A stretch of 33,915 nucleotides of DNA from Megasphaera sp. (GCA_022641375.1 JALCDF010000014.1:1-33915), one strand, 5' to 3'. Shown: positions 17,382-26,538, counted from the first letter of the stretch. Notes: a model not told the origin generated them from the letters alone. Numbers and translations: made by a program.

Positions 17382-18151
17382 TAAAAAACCTCCTGCGCCG
17401 GAAATACCGGTCCATCTGCACAAACTTTATACCGTTTGCCGCTTATCTTGCTTGCAAAGGTGCAGCCGAGACAGACACCGATGCCGCAGGCCATCCGTTT
17501 TTCCATCGATACTTCACAGTCGATGCCCGCCTGTGCCGTCGCCGCCGCAATCGTCTTCATCATCACCGTCGGGCCGCAGACAGACACGCGGTCGATGGTG
17601 TTTTCCGCAAAAATGACCGGCAGGGCCTGGACGGCGAATCCTTTGATCCCTCTCGAACCATCATCGGTCGTAATATAGATTTTCCCCGCATACGGTTCAA
17701 AAAACTCCCGCCAGAATATTTCATCCGCCGTCTTGCCGCTGATCAATACGACGGGATGATCCAGCTGTTTCGCCAGGAAAATGAGCGGTGCCAGCCCCAC
17801 GCCGCCGCCAGCCAGGAGAACGTTCCCGGGAGTCGTCGTAAACAGGCCTTCCCCCAGGGGACCTTCGGCACTGATCCGCTGTCCTTCTTTCAACCGGGCC
17901 ATCTCATGGGTACCCTGACCGACAAGGCGATAGATGACCGTCACCGTGCCGGCCAATGGATCCGCATCGGCGATACCGAACGGACGGCGCAAAAACGTAC
18001 TCCCCTCCATATAGCGAAGGTTGACAAATTGACCCGGCCGCGCCTCTTTCGCAATATGCGGTGCCTGCAAAACCATCTTCCATACATCCCGGATAATGGC
18101 CTGCTGTGATATGATAACAGCATCTTCTAAGAATTTTTTCACCTGAACCAT
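17381..18151 (-). CDS. pyrK: Dihydroorotate dehydrogenase B, electron transfer subunit
   Basis: 256 aa from the ATG at 18151, or 253 aa from the GTG at 18142, which has a better-spaced AAGGATGG; the start is uncertain. It has an FAD-binding barrel (LRRPFGIAD, 54-62), an NAD-binding region ([11 protein letters not shown], about 112-122), and a C-terminal [2Fe-2S] site with Cys222, Cys227, Cys230 and Cys244. It passes electrons from PyrD's FMN to NAD+. The stop overlaps the pyrD start. Confidence 0.94.
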   Translation of the reverse strand: MVQVKKFLEDAVIISQQAIIRDVWKMVLQAPHIAKEARPGQFVNLRYMEGSTFLRRPFGIADADPLAGTVTVIYRLVGQGTHEMARLKEGQRISAEGPLGEGLFTTTPGNVLLAGGGVGLAPLIFLAKQLDHPVVLISGKTADEIFWREFFEPYAGKIYITTDDGSRGIKGFAVQALPVIFAENTIDRVSVCGPTVMMKTIAAATAQAGIDCEVSMEKRMACGIGVCLGCTFASKISGKRYKVCADGPVFPAQEVF

Positions 18152-18193
18152 CCTTTCACCTGATATTTCTATTATTTTACCATAGAAACACCC

Positions 18194-18628
18194 TCAATAT
18201 ATAGCCTCTACCGTATTTTCATTGACGACCGTCAGTCCTTCCCGTTTCAGCAGGGCCGCCGTGACACCGTCGCCGGCAATGACCGTATGCGTGAACGTGC
18301 CGTCATAAATCGCACCGCTGCCGCAGGATGGGCTCCTGTCTTTGAGGATCGCCGCGGTACAATGGAACAATCTGGCCAGCCGCAGGACTTCGGCCGCACC
18401 TCGTTCATACGCCGCCGTCACATCATTATCATGACAAGTCACCACCCGTCTGCCCTGCCGTTCTGCCGGATCTCGCGGCGTTGCCAGGCCGCCGGCTTGT
18501 TCCGGACAGACGGGAATCAAATGGACATCCGGCCGCTGCAACAGCCTTTGAATCGTATCATAGTGTTTTGATTTACCGTCATACCGGCACATCTGGCCCA
18601 GCAAGCAGGCACTGATCAATATATTCAT
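18194..18628 (-). CDS. DUF523 family protein
   Basis: 144 aa from the ATG at 18628, which has TAGGAGGG 7 nt upstream; an earlier in-frame start lacks an RBS. It shows the family's features: ISACLLGQMCRYDGKSK near the N-terminus, PVCPEQAGGLATPRDPAE, and KDRSPSCGSGAIYDG, with several conserved cysteines suggesting metal or thiol chemistry. Function is not established for the family. It is the first gene of the minus-strand run before pyrK (42-bp gap) and is probably co-transcribed. Confidence 0.88.
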   Translation of the reverse strand: MNILISACLLGQMCRYDGKSKHYDTIQRLLQRPDVHLIPVCPEQAGGLATPRDPAERQGRRVVTCHDNDVTAAYERGAAEVLRLARLFHCTAAILKDRSPSCGSGAIYDGTFTHTVIAGDGVTAALLKREGLTVVNENTVEAIY

Positions 18629-18663
18629 GCTATCCCTCCTAACTATATACATATGTATTATAT

Positions 18664-18708
18664 ATTATACCCATATTCCGTCATTCATGCCATATTGTCA
18701 TTCACAAT
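18664..18708 (-). promoter_or_regulatory. Probable promoter of the DUF523-pyrKD-cbi run, with a dyad
   Basis: A TATAAT -10 (18669-18664) precedes the DUF523 RBS on the minus strand; the -35 is not clear. Upstream, ATTGTCATTCACAAT (18694-18708) is a 5+5+5 inverted repeat in the usual activator/repressor position. Confidence 0.4.
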
Positions 18709-18747
18709 ACGGAAAAGCAAAATTCGTTGCCGCATGCTGAAATAAAA

Positions 18748-18776
18748 TTGCTAATTTTGTCCACCCATACTATAAT
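18748..18776 (+). promoter_or_regulatory. Promoter of the acetolactate synthase gene
   Basis: TTGCTA (18748-18753), 17 bp, TATAAT (18771-18776), followed by a leader of about 95 nt. Confidence 0.65.
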
Positions 18777-18827
18777 ACGTGATTGATGAACGTACATAAT
18801 TCCTATCTGTAACAGCGATTCACGATG

Positions 18828-18842
18828 TGTATACTGTATACA
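18828..18842. promoter_or_regulatory. 15-bp palindrome in the alsS leader
   Basis: TGTATACTGTATACA is a perfect dyad around one base, between the promoter and the RBS. Its position suggests an operator or a small leader hairpin; no regulator gene is adjacent. Confidence 0.45.
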
Positions 18843-18875
18843 TACTGATTTCTATCCCCCCAAAGGAGCTGCATT

Positions 18876-20534
18876 ATGACTGAATCAAAAGAAACTAAAA
18901 ACACCGCCGATTTGCTCGTCGAATGTCTGGAAGAAGAAGGAGTCCATTACATCTTCGGTATTCCCGGCGAAGAAAATCTGGCTATCATGAATGCCTTGGA
19001 AAAATCAAAAATCGAATTTATCACCGTACGCCATGAACAAGGCGCAGCCTTCATGGCCGATATCTACGGCCGTCTCACCGGCAAAGCCGGCGTCTGCATG
19101 GCTACCCTGGGCCCCGGCGCCACGAACCTGATCACCGGCGTCGCCGATGCCGACTGTGACGGTGCGCCGCTGGTCGCCATTTCCGGTCAGGTCGGCACCG
19201 ATAAGATGCATATCACAGCCCATCAGTATCTGGATTTACGGGCTATGTTCGAACCCATCACCCGGCGTGCCTATACCGTCGTCCGGCCGGATACGATGCC
19301 GGAAATCACCCGTCTGGCCTTCAAATATGCGGAACGGGAAAAACCAGGGGCGACATTTATCGATCTGCCCGTCAATATCAGCAAAATGCCCGTAGATGAA
19401 ACGGAAAAACCGCTGCAGCGTAAGGACATCCTCCCGGAATCGGCTTTGGAATCCCAAATCGAAGCCGCGGCCACGATGATTTCCTATGCCAAGAACCCCG
19501 TTATCCTGGCCGGCAGTTCCGTCATTCGCAGCCATGCGTCCGCGACCCTGACAAAATTTGCCGAAAAATTAAAACTGCCGGTCATCAATACGATGATGTC
19601 CAAAGGTGCCATTCCCTTCGATAATCCGTATGCAATGTGGACTGTCGGCATTCCCATGGATGACTACCAGACCAAAATACTGGAACGAGCCAGCCTGGTC
19701 GTCGCCATCGGCTACGATATCATCGAATATGCGCCGGCAAAATGGCATCTCGGCCATGCCGATGTCATCCACATCGATACGATGCCGGCCGACATCAACA
19801 AGAATTACCAGCCCCAAATCGAAGTCGTCGGCAGCATCCCGGATTCGCTGGAACGTATCATGGATAAAGCCGCCAGACTGCAGGAACCGAAATTCGCCCT
19901 GGATATCCGCAAGCGCATGGTCGATGAACATGAAAGTTACGCCAATGATATGGCCTATCCGGTAAAACCGCAAAAAGCCCTCATCGACTGCCGCAAAGTC
20001 ATGGGCGAAGACGATATTGTCATTTCCGACGTCGGTGCCAACAAGGTGTGGGTTGCCCGTCATTATAATTGTTATAAGCCGAATACCTGTATCATTTCCA
20101 ACGGATTTGCCACCATGGGGATTGCCGTCCCCGGCGCGATTGCCGCCAAGCTGGTCCATCCGGAAAAGAAAGTCCTGGCCATCACCGGCGATGCCGGATT
20201 CATGATGAACTGCCAGGAATTTGAAACAGCACACCGGTTGGGCACGAATTTCGTGACCCTCATCTTCGATGACAAAAGCTATGGCCTCATCAAGTGGAAA
20301 CAGGACATGCAGTATGGCCACCACTCCTATGTCGATTTTACCAACCCGGATTTCATCAAATTCGCCGAAAGCGTCGGAGCCATCGGCTACCGCATCGAAA
20401 AGACGGAAGACTTGATACCGACACTGATCAAGGCCTTCAAAGCCGATAAGCCGGTCATCATCGACTGCCCCATAGACTATCGCGAAAATATGAAACTGAC
20501 GGACCGCCTGGAAAAGTTAATGCAGGAAATTTAG
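18876..20534 (+). CDS. alsS: Acetolactate synthase, catabolic type
   Basis: 552 aa, ATG at 18876 with AAAGGAGC upstream. The three-domain ThDP enzyme fold is clear: catalytic Glu54 in VRHEQGAAF, LGPGATNL (78-85), and the ThDP/Mg motif starting GDAGFMMN at 438. The length and the absence of a neighbouring small regulatory subunit (ilvN) fit the catabolic AlsS type rather than IlvB. It condenses two pyruvates to acetolactate, feeding acetoin formation and pH or redox balance. No alsD is adjacent. Transcribed alone and divergent from the DUF523 run. Confidence 0.9.
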   Translation: MTESKETKNTADLLVECLEEEGVHYIFGIPGEENLAIMNALEKSKIEFITVRHEQGAAFMADIYGRLTGKAGVCMATLGPGATNLITGVADADCDGAPLVAISGQVGTDKMHITAHQYLDLRAMFEPITRRAYTVVRPDTMPEITRLAFKYAEREKPGATFIDLPVNISKMPVDETEKPLQRKDILPESALESQIEAAATMISYAKNPVILAGSSVIRSHASATLTKFAEKLKLPVINTMMSKGAIPFDNPYAMWTVGIPMDDYQTKILERASLVVAIGYDIIEYAPAKWHLGHADVIHIDTMPADINKNYQPQIEVVGSIPDSLERIMDKAARLQEPKFALDIRKRMVDEHESYANDMAYPVKPQKALIDCRKVMGEDDIVISDVGANKVWVARHYNCYKPNTCIISNGFATMGIAVPGAIAAKLVHPEKKVLAITGDAGFMMNCQEFETAHRLGTNFVTLIFDDKSYGLIKWKQDMQYGHHSYVDFTNPDFIKFAESVGAIGYRIEKTEDLIPTLIKAFKADKPVIIDCPIDYRENMKLTDRLEKLMQEI

Positions 20535-20562
20535 ACGCCGTCTCAAAAATAATGTATACCAA

Positions 20563-20606
20563 AAACAGGGATACGACAGACATCAATATCTGTCGTATCC
20601 CTGTTT
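20563..20606. terminator. 18-bp perfect hairpin between convergent genes
   Basis: AAACAGGGATACGACAGA and its reverse complement enclose an 8-nt loop. T5 follows on the minus strand and T3 on the plus strand. It separates alsS from the convergent secreted-protein gene. Confidence 0.75.
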
Positions 20607-20628
20607 GCGTACGATAATCCTTCACATC

Positions 20629-21381
20629 CTATTCGTGGCTATATACGGACAACTGTACATAGTTCGGGCTGAAATAGAAGAATTCGCCCTGATCGATTTT
20701 GTATCCTGCCGATACCGCGTTGGTTCCTTCCGGAATCGTCGGTGTTTCTTCCCAGCCATAGGCCTGTGCATAGGCAGCCAGTGTATCCGTCGCTCCCAGA
20801 CCGGATTTATCGAATTTACGGTCGCTGTCCTTATACATACGAATGGCTACGGCAATGTCATTCTTGAAGAAAACAGTGAATTTATGGGTATCATAATTCC
20901 AGCTTTCCAGACCGTTTTCCGTCGTCGTACCCGTAGGCTGCTTGTACAACTGGGTCAAATCCGCTTTGGCCATACCCAGATAAATACCGCCCATCGATTC
21001 ATTGTATTCCGGATGCAGGGACCGGCGTAATGGCGTCTTGTCGTCTACGACCAGATACTGATGCGATTTGTTGCCAAATAAATCCAACTTCATCGTACGT
21101 TCGCCATTCGTTTCGGCTACCTTGAATGTACCGGTCCGCGGATAATCATAGGTGCAATCGGTTGCGCCCGTAATGGCATTGCCATTGATGGTACTGTCCG
21201 TCACGGTCATAGACAGGGTCCCCTGCGTATTGTACCAATCCCCGACGGCCGGTTCCATCCACGCCGCAATATCTTCCTGAGCGGCACCGGTACTGGTACC
21301 GGTATCTTCGGCAAAACATGCTGCAGACACAGCCATCATCATGGCTAAACATAATGTAATCATAGATAATATCTTTTTCAT
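20629..21381 (-). CDS. Secreted protein of unknown function (1)
   Basis: 250 aa, ATG at 21381 with AGGAGGAG upstream. A clear Sec signal peptide with cleavage near CFA-ED (about residues 24-25) gives a mature periplasmic protein of about 225 residues. The N-terminal half reads like a lipocalin/META-like beta fold (VGDWYNTQGTLSMTVTDSTING) and the C-terminal half starts GGIYLGMAKADLTQLYKQP, reminiscent of SmpA/OmlA-type repeats that open with an LGM phrase. I do not recognise a family with confidence. Third of three adjacent secreted genes. Confidence 0.75.
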   Translation of the reverse strand: MKKILSMITLCLAMMMAVSAACFAEDTGTSTGAAQEDIAAWMEPAVGDWYNTQGTLSMTVTDSTINGNAITGATDCTYDYPRTGTFKVAETNGERTMKLDLFGNKSHQYLVVDDKTPLRRSLHPEYNESMGGIYLGMAKADLTQLYKQPTGTTTENGLESWNYDTHKFTVFFKNDIAVAIRMYKDSDRKFDKSGLGATDTLAAYAQAYGWEETPTIPEGTNAVSAGYKIDQGEFFYFSPNYVQLSVYSHE

Positions 21382-21499
21382 CGTGTGTCTCTCCTCCTGT
21401 TAGTAGTTATATCGCAATTGAATATTATACGCTCCTGCCAAAAAGAAAACAATATATTCTTTATATTATATGGCGTATATATCGCTATACATATGCGTA

Positions 21500-21532
21500 C
21501 AGCAGGACCTTCCCAAGAAAAGGCCCTGCTGT
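21500..21532. terminator. Hairpin between secreted-protein genes, possible terminator
   Basis: AGCAGGACCTT pairs with AAGGCCCTGCT with one wobble. No T-run follows on either strand, so termination would be weak. Confidence 0.4.
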
Positions 21533-21552
21533 ATGATGTCCTGCCAAATCAG

Positions 21553-22269
21553 TTAATCCAGGATGCTCCGGAGCGTGTCCTTCACTCCATCCGGAACATT
21601 CAATGACGTTTCGATTTCTATATACCCATCATGTGGTACGGCTCCTTCGATGCGCAATGCATCAAGGAGATTATAGCCGGCCACGGACGCCTGCGCGAAT
21701 TCCGACTTTTTAAGGGCCTGGCTGTAATCGACCGTCACGGTGTTACTTTTGATTTTTGTCGTCACATCATCACTGACTTCAATATGTCCGACAAGCTTTT
21801 CCATCATCGATAAGGAAATATGGGAAAACATCCAGCCCGTAAGGCCGCCATGATTTTCCAGATCCTTGTCTTTGACCGTATAGGTTATATACGACGTATC
21901 GCCATCATGGACACAGGAATCGATGGTCCCGGAAATATCGACACCGCCGTAGGTCTTCGTATCGGCGTGGATATCCAGACGGCCGTCGCTCCGTGAAGTG
22001 ACCTTCAAGGCTTTGACCTGATCACTGTCACTGACTTCCTGTTCCAGTACGGCATTGATGGCTTCATCCGGCACATCGAATTTCCCCTGGATAATATTTT
22101 CCAGAGACTGCTTGTCCCATGTCTTTTTGATGATCCCAGCATACGAAGCATACTGCGTTACCGTAGCACCGACATTCTGCGGCACCCAGTCTCCCCATCC
22201 GGCGGCGGACGCCGAAGCTGTGGAGAGAACAGATGCTGCCAGCATCATACCGACGACTATTTTCTTCAT
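21553..22269 (-). CDS. Secreted protein of unknown function (2)
   Basis: 238 aa, ATG at 22269 with a weak RBS (AAAG about 12 nt upstream). The signal peptide has a hydrophobic core and ends ASA near residue 22. The mature part has alternating charged beta-strand-like stretches (YGGVDISGTIDS, TKIKSNTVTVDYS) and no recognised catalytic motif or membrane helix. Lies between two other secreted genes on the same strand. Confidence 0.75.
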   Translation of the reverse strand: MKKIVVGMMLAASVLSTASASAAGWGDWVPQNVGATVTQYASYAGIIKKTWDKQSLENIIQGKFDVPDEAINAVLEQEVSDSDQVKALKVTSRSDGRLDIHADTKTYGGVDISGTIDSCVHDGDTSYITYTVKDKDLENHGGLTGWMFSHISLSMMEKLVGHIEVSDDVTTKIKSNTVTVDYSQALKKSEFAQASVAGYNLLDALRIEGAVPHDGYIEIETSLNVPDGVKDTLRSILD

Positions 22270-22346
22270 GATATATCACAGCTTTCTTTATATTGTACAT
22301 TTCTTATGATAGCACAATTGATTCTGTACGCAACCCAATCTGCCGC

Positions 22347-23021
22347 TTATTTTTTCGGCAGCTTCTTGGCCGATTCCAGTATGGACGCTACGGTCGTAAT
22401 CAAATTGTCCTGGTCAGCCACGTTTGCAAAGATGACCGCGATTTCGATGGTATTCCCATGCACATAGGCAATGGGATAGATGGTTTCCTTGAACACCTTC
22501 TGATTGATAACCAATGTCCGTTCTACGGTCCCTTCATAAAACCATGTACCATTTATCTTCTTAGGGGTCATAGCCTTCACCAGCCTGAAATCAGCCGGCA
22601 ATTGCGTTGCCAGCTGCCGGTTGGCTTTCGCAAGGATGGCTTTCATATCCGGTTTGGCTCCGATATCGCGGAGATACGAATTTGCTGTCGTGTCCCGTTC
22701 GGCCGCTGCTTCCAGTTCCCACCGCGATATCGTGTATCGAAGCATATAACCGTATTGGAAATCAGCATTTTCCTTCTGGACCAGCTGATACGTCTGCGGT
22801 TCTACCGGATAAATCTTTTCCATCATGGCTACGACATCGTTGCCATACGTGCCGGCTGTCAGCATCGGCTGCGTACCCGCTTCGATGTACACATCATCGG
22901 GAACCGTGATGATACCCCAATGCGGGAACTGAACCATCGTTCCCTTTTCTTTGGCAAACGCGCCGGTCATTCCTACGGTGCACACCAATACGGCCAATAT
23001 GATTGCTGCCTTTATTTTCAT
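22347..23021 (-). CDS. Secreted protein of unknown function (3)
   Basis: 224 aa from the ATG at 23021, which has GGAAGG upstream; a longer in-frame start would put extra residues before a good signal peptide. Signal peptide cleavage is expected after GAFA (about residue 23). The mature protein contains FPHWGIITVPDDVYIEAG and ends in a helix-rich segment. No family recognised. First of three secreted genes in a row; gap to the next is 77 bp, so co-transcription is possible. Confidence 0.75.
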   Translation of the reverse strand: MKIKAAIILAVLVCTVGMTGAFAKEKGTMVQFPHWGIITVPDDVYIEAGTQPMLTAGTYGNDVVAMMEKIYPVEPQTYQLVQKENADFQYGYMLRYTISRWELEAAAERDTTANSYLRDIGAKPDMKAILAKANRQLATQLPADFRLVKAMTPKKINGTWFYEGTVERTLVINQKVFKETIYPIAYVHGNTIEIAVIFANVADQDNLITTVASILESAKKLPKK

Positions 23022-23213
23022 AAGTAATCCTTCCTTTGTCCCGCTCACAGAGATAATATATACGTACATATTTTACCGTATTGAACCGCCCGTGTCAAAG
23101 TTCCCGGCGTGAAATCCGCCGGTAAATTTTTCCGTCAGGCTAGCAGTATCTCTACATATATGGTATAGTTATGTATATTGACATATAAATAATCATTTTA
23201 CAGGAGGTACCCT

Positions 23214-23609
23214 ATGGATTTTACAGTCAACACCACTTCAGCGGCAACCTGCAGTGAAGTCGTAACGAAAGATAATACAGCTATTAAATTTGCCAGCGGC
23301 ACGGCCCCGGTATATGCAACACCGGCATTGGTCGGACTGATGGAACACGCAGCCGTAGAAGCTGTCGGAAGCCAATTGCCCGATGGATTCGGCACCGTCG
23401 GCATCGCCATGAGCATAAAGCATGTATCGGCTACGCCGATTGGACTGACCGTCAAAGCTACGGCAACACTGACAGCACAGGACCGCCGCAAACTGACTTT
23501 CCATGTCGAAGCATATGATGATGCCGGCTTGGTAGGAGAAGGAACCCACGAACGGTTCATCATCGAATCTGCCCCATTTATCGCCAAAGCAGAAGGCAAA
23601 AAGAAATAA
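23214..23609 (+). CDS. Hotdog-fold acyl-CoA thioesterase, FlK-like
   Basis: 131 aa, ATG at 23214 with AGGAGGT upstream. It is similar in layout to fluoroacetyl-CoA thioesterase FlK: YATPALVGLMEHAA gives Thr36 and Glu44, and SIKHVSATPIG gives His70. These three keep the spacing of the FlK catalytic Thr42, Glu50 and His76. GEGTHERFII closes the domain. It would hydrolyse a short acyl-CoA; fluoroacetyl-CoA itself is unlikely as substrate here (inference). Convergent with the mmd genes, with which it shares a terminator. Confidence 0.85.
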   Translation: MDFTVNTTSAATCSEVVTKDNTAIKFASGTAPVYATPALVGLMEHAAVEAVGSQLPDGFGTVGIAMSIKHVSATPIGLTVKATATLTAQDRRKLTFHVEAYDDAGLVGEGTHERFIIESAPFIAKAEGKKK

Positions 23610-23622
23610 TTTTCGTACTTTA

Positions 23623-23668
23623 AAAAGGGTACACAAACCATGCACCAGCATGGCCTTGTGTACCCTTT
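23623..23668. terminator. Bidirectional terminator between thioesterase and mmdC
   Basis: AAAAGGGTACACAA pairs perfectly with TTGTGTACCCTTTT, giving a T-run on both strands. Confidence 0.85.
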
Positions 23669-23723
23669 TATTCGTATTCCTGACCTGTCTGTCGTTCAAC
23701 ATACCCATCCGCTCCGGCTTGTA

Positions 23724-24128
23724 TTATTTGGTAATAACAGCCAGTGCTTCGCCGGTCTTTACATTGTCACCGGCAGCGACACGGATTTCATGGAGTGTCC
23801 CGTCAGCGGTTGCCGTAATATCATTCTGCATCTTCATGGCTTCTAATACAAGGATGATATCTCCTCGTTTGACCGGTTTGCCCGCTTCTGCTTTGAGTGC
23901 CGATATCTTGCCGGGCATCGGTGCCTTGACGATAATCGCCCCTTCCGGGATTGGGCCTTTGACGACCGGTTCCGATTCAGTTTCTGGTGCTGCTGCTTTT
24001 TGAGGAGCAGCGGGAACAGCTGTAGCTGCCGGCTGCGGTTTTACGACGGGAGCTGCCTGTGGCTCTCCCATTTCTTCCACTGCTACTTCATAGGACTGAC
24101 CATTTACGGTTACTTTAAATTTTTTCAT
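23724..24128 (-). CDS. mmdC: Biotin carrier subunit of a methylmalonyl-CoA decarboxylase-type complex
   Basis: 134 aa, ATG at 24128 with AGGAGG upstream. The N-terminus (KKFKVTVNGQSYEV) is followed by a Pro/Ala linker (about 25-60) and a biotinyl domain with EAMKM, biotinylated at Lys99. In the family this subunit carries carboxyl-biotin from MmdA to the membrane decarboxylase MmdB. Last gene of mmdA-mmdD-mmdC in this window; mmdB does not follow. Confidence 0.92.
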   Translation of the reverse strand: MKKFKVTVNGQSYEVAVEEMGEPQAAPVVKPQPAATAVPAAPQKAAAPETESEPVVKGPIPEGAIIVKAPMPGKISALKAEAGKPVKRGDIILVLEAMKMQNDITATADGTLHEIRVAAGDNVKTGEALAVITK

Positions 24129-24161
24129 GCTATATCCTCCTGGATGACTATCGAATTTTCA

Positions 24162-24632
24162 TTATTTCATTCCGGCCAACCGGCCCGCCATGACCCAATT
24201 CGTTGCCTTGACAGATTTCTTGCGATGAATGGCCCGGATAGACGTCGGTGCATAGCCGCACGCTGCCACCGCAGCCATGATGACCGCCACGACTTCCGGA
24301 GCAATATCATCAGTGGCTGTCGAAACCGGTATCTGTTTCTTAGGCAATACGGCGATTTCTTTTTTCGGCATGACTGCCAGATTGCGTTCCCCCAGAGACA
24401 CGGGCGGATTTTTCATTACCGCAGCCTTCGGTGCTGCCGGCGTTTTTTCCGTCTGCTCACCGGGTTGGATTTCTTCCATCCGGGACTGCAATGTCTTATA
24501 CTGCACAGTCAGTTCGTCTACTTGCTGTTGCAGTACAAGGATACGCTGATTCAACACATGTCCGATACCGAATACTAGCCCGGCTAAAATAACAAGGGCA
24601 ATGAAGAGGATAATCAATACGGAATTTTCCAT
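24162..24632 (-). CDS. mmdD: Small membrane subunit of the decarboxylase (MmdD/OadG-like)
   Basis: 156 aa, ATG at 24632 with AAGGAGG upstream, 12 bp after mmdA. One N-terminal membrane helix (about 5-25), a short coiled-coil (about 28-55), a Pro/Lys-rich linker, and a C-terminal segment APEVVAVIMAAVAACGY followed by a basic end, which is the conserved C-terminal part of MmdD and MmdE. It anchors and stabilises the complex. In Veillonella the conserved segment occurs in both MmdD and a separate small MmdE; no separate mmdE is seen here. Confidence 0.88.
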   Translation of the reverse strand: MENSVLIILFIALVILAGLVFGIGHVLNQRILVLQQQVDELTVQYKTLQSRMEEIQPGEQTEKTPAAPKAAVMKNPPVSLGERNLAVMPKKEIAVLPKKQIPVSTATDDIAPEVVAVIMAAVAACGYAPTSIRAIHRKKSVKATNWVMAGRLAGMK

Positions 24633-24644
24633 CTTTGTTCCTCC

Positions 24645-26174
24645 TTATAACGGCATATTGCCATGTTTCTTAGAGGGCCGTTCTTCCCGTTTGCTGTACA
24701 GCATGGCAAGGGCATTGATGATGCGCGGCCGTGTTTCCTTCGGTTCGATGACGCAGTCGACATAGCCGTGTTCAGCGGCTTTATATGGCGTTTGAAATTC
24801 TTTGATATATTCCTGTTTTTTCTCTTCTTTATCTTCATCATGCTTGAAAATGATATTTGCGGCTCCATCAGCACCCATAACGGCGATTTCCGCTGTAGGC
24901 CAGGCAAATACGGCGTCGGCACCTAACTGCCGGCAACACATGGCGATATACGCACCGCCATAGGCTTTGCGGATGACGACCGTTACCTTGGGTACCGTCG
25001 CTTCGCAATAGGCATAGAGCATCTTTGCACCATGGCGAATGATACCGCCGAATTCCTGCGTCGTACCGGGAAGAAATCCTGGAACATCCACCAGTGTGAC
25101 CAGGGGAATATTAAACGCATCACAGAAACGGATGAACCGCGCCATCTTATCGGATGCATTGATATCCAGGCAGCCGGCTAGGAATTTAGGCTGATTGGCG
25201 ATAATGCCGACTGTCTGCCCATCCATGCGGGCAAAACAGGTAATGGCATTGAGTGCATAGTTTTCCAGTACCTGGAAAACCTTGCCGTCATCAACACAGG
25301 AACGGATAATATCCAGCATATCATAGGGCTTATTACTATTATCCGGAACGATCGTATTGAGGCTGTCATCTTCCCGATCCGGATCATCGCTGCCATCAAC
25401 AATAGGCGCTTCTTCCATATTGTTGCTCGGCAGGAAATCCAACAATGCCTTGATTTTCGCAATGCAGTCGTCTTCGTTTTCACAGGCAAAATGCGTCACG
25501 CCGGATACCGTACTATGCGTAACGGCACCGCCCAGTTCTTCCGCCGTCACTTCTTCGGCCGTTACCGATTTGATGACCGCCGGGCCGGTGATAAACATAT
25601 TCGACGTATTTTTGACCATAAAAATGAAATCGGTCAATGCCGGACTATATACGGCACCACCGGCACAAGGCCCCATGATGACGGAAATCTGCGGAATGAC
25701 ACCAGATGCCTTGGTATTATTCATAAAAATACTGCCAAACCCCGACAAGGCATCGATGCCTTCCTGGATCCGGGCACCGCCGGAATCATTGATACCGATA
25801 ATAGGTGCGCCCATCTTGAGGGCCATTTCCTGGACCTGGCATATTTTATGGGCATGCATTTCTCCCAATGAACCGCCTTCGACAGTAAAATCTTCGGCGT
25901 AGGCGAATACCAGCCGTCCGTTTACCGTACCATATCCGATGACGACGCCGTCACCGGGGATTTCTTTCTTTTCCATCCCGAAATTCGTGCAACGGTGGTG
26001 GATAAACTGACCGATTTCACTGAAGCTGCCTTCATCAAAGAGTTTATTCAACCGTTCACGAGCTGTATATTTACCTTTTCTATGTTGTTGATCAATACGT
26101 TTTTGCCCGCCGCCCAATTCGATTTTCTCGAGCTTTTGGCGCAGCAGATCAATCTTTTCTTGATTTGTTGCCAT
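24645..26174 (-). CDS. mmdA: Methylmalonyl-CoA decarboxylase alpha subunit (carboxyltransferase)
   Basis: 509 aa, ATG at 26174 with GGAGGT upstream. Two crotonase-like carboxyltransferase domains: the N half with [16 protein letters not shown] and [11 protein letters not shown], the C half with [14 protein letters not shown] and AYGGAYIAM. Length fits MmdA/PccB and is shorter than glutaconyl-CoA decarboxylase GcdA. It transfers the carboxyl group of (S)-methylmalonyl-CoA to biotin on MmdC, releasing propionyl-CoA. A promoter with TATAAT lies 39 bp upstream. Confidence 0.92.
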   Translation of the reverse strand: MATNQEKIDLLRQKLEKIELGGGQKRIDQQHRKGKYTARERLNKLFDEGSFSEIGQFIHHRCTNFGMEKKEIPGDGVVIGYGTVNGRLVFAYAEDFTVEGGSLGEMHAHKICQVQEMALKMGAPIIGINDSGGARIQEGIDALSGFGSIFMNNTKASGVIPQISVIMGPCAGGAVYSPALTDFIFMVKNTSNMFITGPAVIKSVTAEEVTAEELGGAVTHSTVSGVTHFACENEDDCIAKIKALLDFLPSNNMEEAPIVDGSDDPDREDDSLNTIVPDNSNKPYDMLDIIRSCVDDGKVFQVLENYALNAITCFARMDGQTVGIIANQPKFLAGCLDINASDKMARFIRFCDAFNIPLVTLVDVPGFLPGTTQEFGGIIRHGAKMLYAYCEATVPKVTVVIRKAYGGAYIAMCCRQLGADAVFAWPTAEIAVMGADGAANIIFKHDEDKEEKKQEYIKEFQTPYKAAEHGYVDCVIEPKETRPRIINALAMLYSKREERPSKKHGNMPL

Positions 26175-26212
26175 TGTGCACCTCCATTAGAAAGACCTTC
26201 GCAATACCCTAT

Positions 26213-26242
26213 ATTATACCATAGGTCCGATATGTTTGTCAG
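26213..26242 (-). promoter_or_regulatory. Promoter of mmdADC
   Basis: CTGACA (26242-26237), 18 bp, TATAAT (26218-26213) on the minus strand, shortly before the mmdA RBS. Confidence 0.7.
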
Positions 26243-26332
26243 TATAGGACATAAAAAGCATACCGGACAAATACTCATAGGATATCTGCCGGCTATGTGG
26301 CATCCCGGATGGCAGTATACGGTTACATACAA

Positions 26333-26372
26333 AGAGACCTGTTCATTCCCAAAATGCAATGAACAGGTCTCT
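26333..26372. terminator. Strong hairpin, likely terminator of the MFS operon
   Basis: AGAGACCTGTTCATT and its exact complement enclose a 10-nt loop, with a further CATAC/GTATG pair outside. The following T-run is short on the minus strand, so the role is probable, not certain. Confidence 0.5.
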
Positions 26373-26538
26373 CTGGTATGTATCTATGCTGATATAGTAA
26401 ACTGACAGCGTGGTTTATTCTCCTTACAGGAGCAGACCCCAATATCACGGTCCCCTCAAACTCTTTCATATTCCATATTTCCATATTCGATGCACCGGCA
26501 TCACCTCGCAAACCTGGCACTATTTTTTACCATAAAAC

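Noticed and set aside
19569-20324. 251-codon minus-strand ORF inside alsS
   Set aside because: Mirror of alsS codon bias, no RBS, no recognisable domain.
26323-26520. 65-codon minus-strand ORF upstream of mmdA
   Set aside because: No RBS, crosses a perfect hairpin, no recognisable sequence.
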